From Brevundimonas sp. (GTDB lineage Bacteria; Pseudomonadota; Alphaproteobacteria; Caulobacterales; Caulobacteraceae): DNA of 5,631 nt. The DNA is taken from positions 1 through 5,631 of the forward strand of contig JADGMZ010000004.1 in NCBI GenBank assembly GCA_015234495.1, written 5' to 3'. Under the pieces are notes generated by a model, which was not told the DNA's origin, did not search any database, and was given only the letters and a program-made list of their open reading frames with translations. Of this stretch, positions 1 through 4,969 are shown in pieces. A program made the position numbers and the translations under genes. The number at the start of each line of letters is the position of its first letter. The first letter of the stretch is position 1.

Positions 1-552
1 GAACTGGCCCTCGCCCCGCCGTTCAAGCGCGCCGCCGCCATGCAGGGCGACCTCGACGAGATGGAGCACATGATCGACGAATACCTCGCCTTCGCCCGCG
101 GCGAGGCCGGCGAGGCGGCCCAGCCGGTATCAGTCGGGGATCTGCTGGCCGGGGCCGCCGATGACGCCCGCCGCGCCGGGGCCGAGGTCGAGGTTCAGGC
201 CCCGGAAGGGCTGGCCGCCAGTCTCCGGCCCCTCGCCTTCAAGCGCGCCCTGGCGAATCTGGCCGGCAACGCCGCCGCCCACGGCGACCACGTCCGCCTC
301 GCCGCCCGCGCCCTGCCCTCCGGCGGGCTCGAGATCACCGTCGAGGACGACGGCCCGGGCATCCCCGACGAGATGCACGAGGAGGCCTTCCGCCCGTTCT
401 CGCGGCTGGACGACTCGCGCAACCAGAACCGCAAGGGCGTCGGCCTCGGCCTCGCCATCGCCCGCGATGTGGCGCGCAGCCACGGCGGCGACATCACCCT
501 GGCACGCAGCAATCTCGGCGGCCTGAAAGCCGTCATCCGTCTGCCCGGCTGA
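1..552 (+). CDS. EnvZ-like sensor histidine kinase, C-terminal part (5' end outside window)
   Basis: The reading frame is open from base 1 and ends at TGA 550-552, so only the last 183 residues are visible. They hold the second helix of the dimerisation domain (about residues 8-34, with DLDEMEHMIDEYLAFARGE resembling the EnvZ helix) followed by a complete HATPase_c ATP-binding domain. The N box is NLAGNAAAHG (residues 86-95), the G1 box VEDDGPGIP (114-122), the F box FRPFSRLDD (130-138) and the G2 box GVGLGLAIA (146-154). The phosphorylated histidine, any HAMP domain and the sensor and membrane parts would lie upstream. The protein would autophosphorylate on that histidine and pass the phosphate to a response regulator, probably encoded just upstream. 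The resemblance to EnvZ is strong in the catalytic domain, but the stimulus cannot be inferred. An ATG at base 40 is internal and is not the true start, because conserved helix residues precede it. Confidence 0.93.
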   Translation, partial: ELALAPPFKRAAAMQGDLDEMEHMIDEYLAFARGEAGEAAQPVSVGDLLAGAADDARRAGAEVEVQAPEGLAASLRPLAFKRALANLAGNAAAHGDHVRLAARALPSGGLEITVEDDGPGIPDEMHEEAFRPFSRLDDSRNQNRKGVGLGLAIARDVARSHGGDITLARSNLGGLKAVIRLPG

Positions 553-612
553 CAATCCTCCCCCCTTGGGGGTGGGGCCTGCTCCCCCCGGCGTTCGCTC
601 CGGGGAGGATTG
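553..612. repeat. Intergenic inverted-repeat element after the kinase gene
   Basis: Directly after the kinase stop codon, an 11-base arm CAATCCTCCCC (553-563) is matched perfectly by GGGGAGGATTG (602-612). The 38 bases between them hold further short inverted repeats: CCCCC/GGGGG (561-565 with 568-572), GGGG/CCCC around 574-589, and CCCCGG/CCGGGG (586-591 with 600-605), so several alternative folds are possible. There is no U tract, so it is not a classical intrinsic terminator, although the fold could still stop transcription or protect the kinase mRNA 3' end. The pattern resembles dispersed CCTCCCCC...GGGGGAGG intergenic palindromes that I recall from Caulobacterales genomes. That link is from memory and not verified here. 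Confidence 0.6.
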
Positions 613-640
613 CGAAGCGCGGCCGTCAGGACCATCTTCG

Positions 641-663
641 TTTCCGACAGGGGTGTCGGAGGA
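641..663 (+). promoter_or_regulatory. Hairpin covering the ribosome binding site of the exported-protein gene
   Basis: TCCGACA (643-649), a GGGG loop (650-653) and TGTCGGA (654-660) form a perfect 7-base-pair hairpin, extendable by two U-G pairs (642 with 661, 641 with 662). The Shine-Dalgarno sequence GGAGGA (658-663) starts inside the 3' arm and, with the wobble extension, is almost fully buried. It is 4 bases from the ATG at 668 and 7 bases from the ATG at 671. The hairpin could therefore lower or regulate translation of the gene that follows. Regulation is inferred; only the base pairing is seen. Confidence 0.5.
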
Positions 664-670
664 ACAGATG

Positions 671-1165
671 ATGCGCAGACTCGCCTTTCTCGCCCCGCTC
701 GGCGCCGTGCTCGCCGTCGCCGGCGCCGCCGCGGCCGATCCCGCCGCGGTCACCGTGACCCTCGGCCCTGACCTCAAGGAAGACGCCGCCGAACTCGGCG
801 AGCGCGACGTGCGCCAGCAGGCCGACCGCCTCGCCGAGGTTGTCCGCCGCGCCCTCGCCGGCGGCGGCGGCGAACTGGACGGCGCCCGGATCGACCTGGT
901 GCTGACCGACCTCAAGCCCAACCGCCCGACGTTCGAGCAGATGGCCCGCCGGCCCGGCCTCGACGGCCACCGCAGCCTGTCCATCGGCGGCGCCGCCGTC
1001 GAGGGCAGCATCACCACCGCCGACGGACGCGTGCTTCCGGTCCGCTATGACTGGTACTCCAGCAGCCTCGCCGATGTCCGCGGCTACACGACCTGGCAGG
1101 ACGCCGACCGCGCCTACGACCGGCTGGCGGCCCGCCTGGTCGACGGCCGCTACCTCAGCCGCTGA
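671..1165 (+). CDS. Small exported protein of unknown function
   Basis: Encodes 164 residues from ATG 671, which has GGAGGA 7 bases upstream; the adjacent in-frame ATG at 668 would add one methionine. The N-terminus is a typical Sec signal peptide: two arginines, a hydrophobic stretch (residues 4-17) and a likely signal peptidase I site after the alanine run, before D23. No cysteine is present, so it is not a lipoprotein, and the mature protein of about 142 residues should be periplasmic or secreted. The mature part starts with a beta-like segment AAVTVTLG, followed by a charged helix (about 35-63), a second strand ARIDLVLTDLKPN (72-84) and a tail with the aromatic motif RYDWYSS (125-131) and a helix near 143-157. 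I do not recognise a family. The layout loosely recalls DUF3016-type periplasmic proteins, but this is weak. Its 3' end overlaps proC by 11 bases on the opposite strand. Confidence 0.8.
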   Translation: MRRLAFLAPLGAVLAVAGAAAADPAAVTVTLGPDLKEDAAELGERDVRQQADRLAEVVRRALAGGGGELDGARIDLVLTDLKPNRPTFEQMARRPGLDGHRSLSIGGAAVEGSITTADGRVLPVRYDWYSSSLADVRGYTTWQDADRAYDRLAARLVDGRYLSR

Positions 1166-1961
1166 TCTCGCGGGCGCGCTGCACGGCCGCCTCGACCGCC
1201 GCCTCCGCCGCCCGGTCGAGGTCGCCGGCGGCCTCCATGGCGTCCAGCCCGGCCCGCGTCGTGCCGCCCGGCGAGGCGATGCGGGCTGTCAGGTCGGCCA
1301 GCGTTGCCCCGGTCTCGGCTCCCGCCCCGGCGGAGCGGAGCGCGCCGCGCGCCAGCCGCTGGGCCGCCTCGGTCGACAGGCCCTGCCCCTCCCCGGCCCG
1401 GGCCAGCGCCTGGCCGAACGCATAGACGAAGGCCGGGGCCGAGCCGGCTACCGCCGTCGCCGCGTCCATCAGGGCCTCGCTGTCCAGATCGACCACATCG
1501 GCGATGGAGCCGAACAATCCGCGCCCCGCCTCCCGGGCGTCCGCATCCGCTGACCACAGGGCCGCGACGCCCCGCGCCTGCGCCACCGCCGTCGTCGGCA
1601 TCACGCGCACCACCGGCCGTCCGGCCACAGCCGCGATGTCCCCTGCCTTCACCCCCGCCATCACCGAGATGATGGGCGTGTCCGGCGGGAGGGCGGCCAG
1701 CAGCGGGTCCATCGCCTCGCGCCAGTAGGCCGGCTTGACCGCCAGCACCAGCACCCGCGCGCCGATCAGCGCCGGGGCGTCCGGGTTCACCCGCGCGCCC
1801 TGCTCGCGCGCCGCATCCGCGGCCGGCTTGTCCGACGGGGTGAGGATGATCAGGTCCGCGGGCGCCACGGTCCGCGTGGCCAGCCAGCCTTCCAGGATGG
1901 CCGAACCGAGGCGGCCGCAGCCCACCAGGACCACGGCGCCGTTCGATGAGGAATGGGTCAT
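1155..1961 (-). CDS. proC: Pyrroline-5-carboxylate reductase
   Basis: The protein would catalyse the last step of proline synthesis, reducing 1-pyrroline-5-carboxylate to L-proline with NAD(P)H in the cytoplasm. It has 268 residues, normal for the family. An N-terminal Rossmann fold carries the dinucleotide-binding loop VGCGRLG (13-19), followed by AVKP (74-77), ISVMAGV (98-104) and the substrate-side segment RVMPTTAVA (119-127). The C-terminal helical dimerisation domain holds GSAPAFVYAF (173-182) and the P5CR signature region with SPGGTT (230-235). Many family members have MPNTP and GSGPAY at these two sites, so this copy carries mild variants. The ATG start at 1961 lies 4 bases after the stop of the ybjN-family gene. 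The only purine-rich stretch, GAGG, is 2 bases from the ATG and overlaps that stop, so translation probably depends on coupling. Starting at a later codon would remove the first beta strand. Confidence 0.96.
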   Translation of the reverse strand: MTHSSSNGAVVLVGCGRLGSAILEGWLATRTVAPADLIILTPSDKPAADAAREQGARVNPDAPALIGARVLVLAVKPAYWREAMDPLLAALPPDTPIISVMAGVKAGDIAAVAGRPVVRVMPTTAVAQARGVAALWSADADAREAGRGLFGSIADVVDLDSEALMDAATAVAGSAPAFVYAFGQALARAGEGQGLSTEAAQRLARGALRSAGAGAETGATLADLTARIASPGGTTRAGLDAMEAAGDLDRAAEAAVEAAVQRAREISG

Positions 1962-1965
1962 GCCC

Positions 1966-2469
1966 TCAGGCTGAGCCGACCGTTTCGAAGAGGCAAGAGT
2001 CGATCGCGTCCTGCGGCTTCTTGTTGCCGCGGATCATGAAGTCGAAGGCCGGGTAGTAGCGGTCCGCCGCCTCGACGGCCGCGTCGATCATCGACGCCGC
2101 CTGGCCCAGGGTCGGCCGTTCGCCCATCGGCAGGGCCAGCGAATGGCGGAAGACGATCTCGCCGTCGTCGGCCCAGACCTCGAAATGGCCCATCCAGGTA
2201 CGCTGGTTGATCAGGCCGACGAGCTCATAGGCGGCCGCCCGGCGGGCCTTGGAGGCCTGCAGGTCGAGCGCGCAGCACAGCTGCAGGCAGTCGCCCTCCG
2301 GCCGCCAGGCGAACCACAGCTCATAATCCTTCCAGTCGCCCGCCAGGGCGAAGGCGAGATCGCCCTCGTCGGTGCGGTCGAACGGCAGGTTCTCGGCCAC
2401 CAGGACGTGCTCCACGACATCCAGCGGGTCGTAGGGAACCTCAACTTCTTCGGGCCGGGCAGTGTCCAT
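1966..2469 (-). CDS. YbjN-domain protein
   Basis: Encodes 167 residues and matches the alphaproteobacterial form of the YbjN family (often annotated as putative sensory transduction regulator). Features are an opening helix PLDVVEHVLVAENLPFDR (15-32), a beta-rich middle with GDWKDYELWFAWRPEGD (44-60) and LQLCCALDL (62-70), the segment ELVGLINQRTWMGHFEVW (82-99) and the conserved end YYPAFDFMI (138-146). There is no signal peptide or membrane segment, so it is probably cytoplasmic. The fold resembles the tetratricopeptide/chaperone-like type III secretion chaperone group, but its biochemical role is not established. ATG 2469 is preferred because GGAGA lies 7 bases upstream. A TTG immediately before it would add one residue but has worse spacing. 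It lies between ubiK and proC in the same direction, 4 bases from proC, and is probably cotranscribed with it. Confidence 0.88.
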   Translation of the reverse strand: MDTARPEEVEVPYDPLDVVEHVLVAENLPFDRTDEGDLAFALAGDWKDYELWFAWRPEGDCLQLCCALDLQASKARRAAAYELVGLINQRTWMGHFEVWADDGEIVFRHSLALPMGERPTLGQAASMIDAAVEAADRYYPAFDFMIRGNKKPQDAIDSCLFETVGSA

Positions 2470-2533
2470 CAAGCGGTCTCCGGGCGCGACTCACACCCTG
2501 TTAAGCAACGGTAGGCGGGTTCGGAGATTCGGC
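2470..2533. other. Short spacer between ubiK and the ybjN-family gene
   Basis: These 64 bases separate the ubiK stop from the ybjN-family start on the minus strand. They contain the ybjN ribosome binding site (GGAGA on the minus strand, 2477-2481) and a single TTAA (2501-2504). I see no convincing terminator stem with a U tract and no -35/-10 pair with proper spacing. This favours, without proving, continued transcription from ubiK into ybjN and proC. Confidence 0.4.
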
Positions 2534-2809
2534 TCAACCGGCTGCGTCCTGCGCGGGAGAAGCCGCTGTGGACGTTCCCTTCTGAGGCTTCTTCGCACCC
2601 TTCAGGGCGGCGATTTCACCGCGCAGGGCCGCGATCTCGGCCTTCAGGGCGTCGAACTCGTCGCGGCGCACCAGGTCGAGATCGGCGGCGAAGCGGTCGG
2701 CCTGGGCGCGGAACGCCGTCTTCGCCTCCTCGCTCGCCGCCTGGGCCAGGCCCATGGCGCCGGTGGTCAGCTTGGCGAACTCGTCGAGGATGGGATTGCG
2801 CGTCTGCAT
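2534..2809 (-). CDS. ubiK: Ubiquinone biosynthesis accessory factor UbiK (BMFP family)
   Basis: Encodes 91 residues, the usual size of the family (COG2960, membrane fusogenic / BMFP). The N-terminal half forms an amphipathic helix (MQTRNPILDEFAKLTTGAMG, 1-20, through to about residue 45). It is followed by the family-typical VRRDEFDALKAEIAALRGE (47-65), a heptad-like coiled coil reaching residue 70, and a low-complexity Lys/Ala/Pro/Ser tail (71-91). In Escherichia coli UbiK (YqiC) binds UbiJ and assists the Ubi protein complex in aerobic ubiquinone synthesis, interacting with lipids through the N-terminal helix; the coiled coil mediates trimerisation. ATG 2809 is chosen because GGAGAG lies 5 bases upstream (minus strand, 2815-2820); a TTG at 2830 in frame has no such site. 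It is transcribed divergently from lgt. Confidence 0.9.
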   Translation of the reverse strand: MQTRNPILDEFAKLTTGAMGLAQAASEEAKTAFRAQADRFAADLDLVRRDEFDALKAEIAALRGEIAALKGAKKPQKGTSTAASPAQDAAG

Positions 2810-2836
2810 AAGAACTCTCCGACTCGGCAAGCGACG

Positions 2837-2846
2837 TCGTTAACGA
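2837..2846. repeat. Perfect 10-base palindrome near the ubiK start
   Basis: TCGTTAACGA reads the same on both strands. Its near edge is 27 bases upstream of the ubiK ATG, where a repressor or the transcription machinery could sit. It contains GTTAAC, which includes a TTAAC half site like that recognised by CtrA. The second half of the CtrA consensus (TTAA-N7-TTAAC) is absent, so CtrA binding is not supported. Confidence 0.35.
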
Positions 2847-2910
2847 TGGTTGCCGGATATGGTGAACGAAACCTTGCTGTCGAGGTTGGCTGTGGCTGCA
2901 TTTGGGCGTG

Positions 2911-2920
2911 CGGCATGCCG
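2911..2920. repeat. Perfect 10-base palindrome in the ubiK-lgt spacer
   Basis: CGGCATGCCG is a perfect palindrome located 67 bases upstream of the lgt start and just before the weak -35-like TTGCGG. It could be a dimeric regulator site or the stem of a small RNA hairpin. Palindromes of this length are not rare in GC-rich DNA, so its function is uncertain. Confidence 0.3.
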
Positions 2921-2987
2921 AAATTGCGGGGACGGCGGCGGCGACGCTTGCTAAACCGGGGACAACGAACCGCCGTCAGGAGCGCCC

Positions 2988-3893
2988 GTGCAATTTCCCG
3001 AGTTCGACCCCGTCCTGTTCAGCATCGGTCCGCTGGACATCCGCTGGTACGCCCTCGCCTATGTCGCCGGCATCGTCCTCGGCTGGTGGTACGCCAACCG
3101 GCTGGCGCGCAACAATGCGATCTGGCAGCCGGCTCGGCCGCCGGTCACCACGGTGCAGCTCGACGACCTGGTGCTGTGGATCACGCTCGGCATCATCCTC
3201 GGCGGCCGTTTCGGCTACGCCCTGTTCTACAAGCCGTCGCTGTACGCGGACCTGTTCACAGGGGCCGGATGGGGCGAGCGGCTGGCCCTGTTCCGCCTGT
3301 GGGATGGGGGCATGTCCTTCCACGGCGGCCTGATCGGCGTCACCCTCGCGATCGTCTGGTTCGCGTGGAAGAACAAGGTCCGCCTGCTCAGCCTCGGCGA
3401 CCTGGTGGCGCCGGTCGTGCCGCTGGGGCTGTTCTTCGGCCGCATCGCCAACTTCATCAACGGCGAGCTCTGGGGCCGGCCGACCGACGCCCCGTGGGGG
3501 GTCAATTTCTGCAGCACCCAGCTGCAGAAGGTCTACGGCGCCGGCTGCCAGTATTTCGTCAATGGCCAGCCCATGGGCCCCGGCGACGTCGCCCGTCACC
3601 CCAGCCAGCTCTATGAGGCCGGGCTGGAAGGCCTCGTGCTGGCGCTGATCCTCTGGCTGGCCGTTTACAAGGCGCGGCTGCTGGCCAAGCCGGGCTATGT
3701 CACCGGCATCTTCCTGTTCGGCTACGGCCTCGTCCGCGCCTCGCTGGAGAACGTTCGCCAACCCGATTTCGGCATGGAGAACCTGCCATTCGGCCTGACC
3801 ATGGGCATGATGCTGTCGATCCCGATGATGCTGATCGGCGCCTGGCTGATCTGGCGCGCCTGGAGCCGGCCGCCGGCCGCCGCGGAGGCCTGA
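2988..3893 (+). CDS. lgt: Prolipoprotein diacylglyceryl transferase
   Basis: Inner-membrane enzyme that transfers diacylglycerol from phosphatidylglycerol to the lipobox cysteine of prolipoproteins, the first step of lipoprotein maturation. The 301 residues include about seven membrane segments (near 18-36, 60-80, 112-127, 138-152, 212-227, 237-251 and 270-289). The Lgt signature GRIANFINGELWGR spans 151-164. By alignment with E. coli, H112 (in FHGG) matches His103, R152 matches Arg143, N155 matches Asn146, E160 matches Glu151, Y246 matches Tyr235 and R250 matches Arg239, so all key residues are present. RHPSQLYEAG (203-212) and ENVRQPD (254-260) are also typical. The periplasmic loop after the signature contains two cysteines (175 and 187). 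The start is GTG, with AGGAG 5 bases upstream. The stop TGA directly abuts the GTG of the next gene. Confidence 0.97.
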   Translation: MQFPEFDPVLFSIGPLDIRWYALAYVAGIVLGWWYANRLARNNAIWQPARPPVTTVQLDDLVLWITLGIILGGRFGYALFYKPSLYADLFTGAGWGERLALFRLWDGGMSFHGGLIGVTLAIVWFAWKNKVRLLSLGDLVAPVVPLGLFFGRIANFINGELWGRPTDAPWGVNFCSTQLQKVYGAGCQYFVNGQPMGPGDVARHPSQLYEAGLEGLVLALILWLAVYKARLLAKPGYVTGIFLFGYGLVRASLENVRQPDFGMENLPFGLTMGMMLSIPMMLIGAWLIWRAWSRPPAAAEA

Positions 3894-4967
3894 GTGTCGC
3901 TGCGGGACCGGCTGGCGCGCGAGATCGCCCTCACCGGGCCGCTGACCATCGCCGACTACGTGACCCGCTGCCTGCACGATCCGCAGGGCGGCTACTATGC
4001 GACGCGCCCCTCCATCGGGGCGGCCGGCGACTTCATCACCGCCCCGATGATCAGCCAGATGTTCGGCGAACTGCTGGGCCTCTGGGCGATCGAACTGTGG
4101 GAACGGCTGGGCGCGCCGGAGCGGGTGCGGCTGGTCGAGGTCGGCCCCGGCGATGGAACCCTGATGGCCGACGCCCTGCGCGCCGCGCGGCTCGCGCCCG
4201 AGTTCCTGCGCGCCGTCGACCTGGTGCTGATCGAACCCAGCCCGCCGCTGCGCGAGGCCCAGGCGCGGATGCTGGCCGACAGCGACGTCCATCCCCGCTG
4301 GGTCTCGTCGCTGGATCGCATCGAAACCGACGCCCCGGTGATCCTGATCGCCAATGAGGTGCTGGACTGCCTGCCCGCCCGCCAGTTCGTGAAAACGGAA
4401 GACGGCTGGGCCGAACGCTGCGTCGGCGTCACCGATGACGGCGGCCTGGTCCTCGGGCTGAAGAAGATCACCTCCGGCTTCAAACGTCCCGGCTTCGAGG
4501 TCGAGCCGGGCCAGACGGTGGAGATTTCCGAACAGCAGGCGGCGTTCGGCCGGGAGGTGGCGGCCCTCGTCAAGGCGGCGTCGGGCGCCGCCCTGCTGAT
4601 CGACTACGGCCGCGCCCGTCCCGAGGCCGGCGACACCCTGCAGGCCCTGCGTCGTCACCGGAAGGTGGATCCCCTGGAGGCGCCTGGCGAGGCGGACCTG
4701 ACACAATGGGCCGACTTCCCGACGGTTCTGGAGGCCGCCGTCCACGCCGGCGCCGACGTCACCGGCTGTCTCGGCCAGGGTGAGTTTCTGCAGTTGCTGG
4801 GCATCGAGGCCCGCGCCGACCGCCTCAAGGCCGGCCGCCCCGACGCCGCCCCGGTCATCGACCGCCAGCTGGCCCGACTGACCGCCGACGATCAGATGGG
4901 AACCCTGTTCAAGGCCTGCGCGGTCTTCTCGCCGAAGAGCCTGGTCGTCCCGGGCTTCGAGGACTAG
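3894..4967 (+). CDS. MidA/NDUFAF7-type SAM-dependent methyltransferase
   Basis: Encodes 357 residues of the COG1565 (MidA/NDUFAF7) family. Conserved blocks in order: HDPQGGYYATRP (28-39), GDFITAPMISQMFGELLGLW (45-64), the SAM-binding motif VEVGPGDGTL (81-90), an acidic residue after strand 2 in LIEPSP (112-117), NEVLDCLPARQF (154-165), LLIDYG (234-239), DTLQALRRH (247-255) with VDPLEAPGEADLT (258-270), and MGTLFKACA (335-343). In mitochondria NDUFAF7 dimethylates an arginine of the 49-kDa complex I subunit (NuoD homologue) during assembly. The same role is a reasonable but unproven inference here. It has no signal peptide and should be cytoplasmic. The GTG start immediately follows the lgt stop (TGAGTG), with GGAGG (3884-3888) inside the end of lgt, which indicates cotranscription and coupled translation. 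It is followed after 2 bases by pgeF. Confidence 0.93.
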   Translation: MSLRDRLAREIALTGPLTIADYVTRCLHDPQGGYYATRPSIGAAGDFITAPMISQMFGELLGLWAIELWERLGAPERVRLVEVGPGDGTLMADALRAARLAPEFLRAVDLVLIEPSPPLREAQARMLADSDVHPRWVSSLDRIETDAPVILIANEVLDCLPARQFVKTEDGWAERCVGVTDDGGLVLGLKKITSGFKRPGFEVEPGQTVEISEQQAAFGREVAALVKAASGAALLIDYGRARPEAGDTLQALRRHRKVDPLEAPGEADLTQWADFPTVLEAAVHAGADVTGCLGQGEFLQLLGIEARADRLKAGRPDAAPVIDRQLARLTADDQMGTLFKACAVFSPKSLVVPGFED

Positions 4968-4969
4968 CC

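Larger units (their letters stand above)
2810..2987. promoter_or_regulatory. Divergent promoter region between ubiK and lgt
   Basis: This 178-base spacer is the only sizeable noncoding stretch in the window and must hold the promoter for the leftward ubiK group, and probably one for the rightward lgt group. It contains two perfect 10-base palindromes, TCGTTAACGA (2837-2846) and CGGCATGCCG (2911-2920), possible operator sites. Toward lgt, GCTAAACC (2950-2957) fits 7 of 8 positions of the Caulobacter housekeeping -10 consensus GCTANAWC, but the nearest -35-like TTGCGG (2924-2929) is too far upstream, so the promoter call is weak. The lgt ribosome binding site AGGAG (2978-2982) lies 5 bases from its GTG. 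It has somewhat more A/T than the flanking genes. Confidence 0.5.

Noticed and set aside
553..612. Classical intrinsic terminator after the kinase gene
   Set aside because: The stem is strong, but no run of T follows it; the next bases are GC-rich. It is kept as an inverted-repeat element instead.
130..1017. A 295-codon open frame on the minus strand across the kinase and exported-protein genes
   Set aside because: Its product is low-complexity and Arg/Ser/Pro/Ala/Gly rich, and it spans two real genes and their spacer; it is a shadow frame.
2837..2852. CtrA binding site at GTTAAC upstream of ubiK
   Set aside because: Only one TTAAC half site is present. The second TTAA at the required 7-base spacing is missing, so the full consensus is not met.
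2846..2987. A small protein-coding gene starting at ATG 2846 in the ubiK-lgt spacer
   Set aside because: It has no ribosome binding site, no stop before lgt and no protein-like pattern; it simply runs into the wrong frame of lgt.
2462..3616. A 384-codon plus-strand open frame running from the ybjN start region through ubiK antisense into lgt
   Set aside because: It is antisense to ubiK and out of frame with lgt. The product is arginine-rich without motifs, and both displaced genes are well supported.
2976..4745. A 589-codon open frame on the minus strand covering most of lgt and the methyltransferase gene
   Set aside because: It is antisense to two clearly recognised genes with intact motifs. 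Its translation is compositionally biased (Gln, Asp, Arg, Gly, Ala rich) with no domain pattern, as expected from stop-poor GC-rich DNA.
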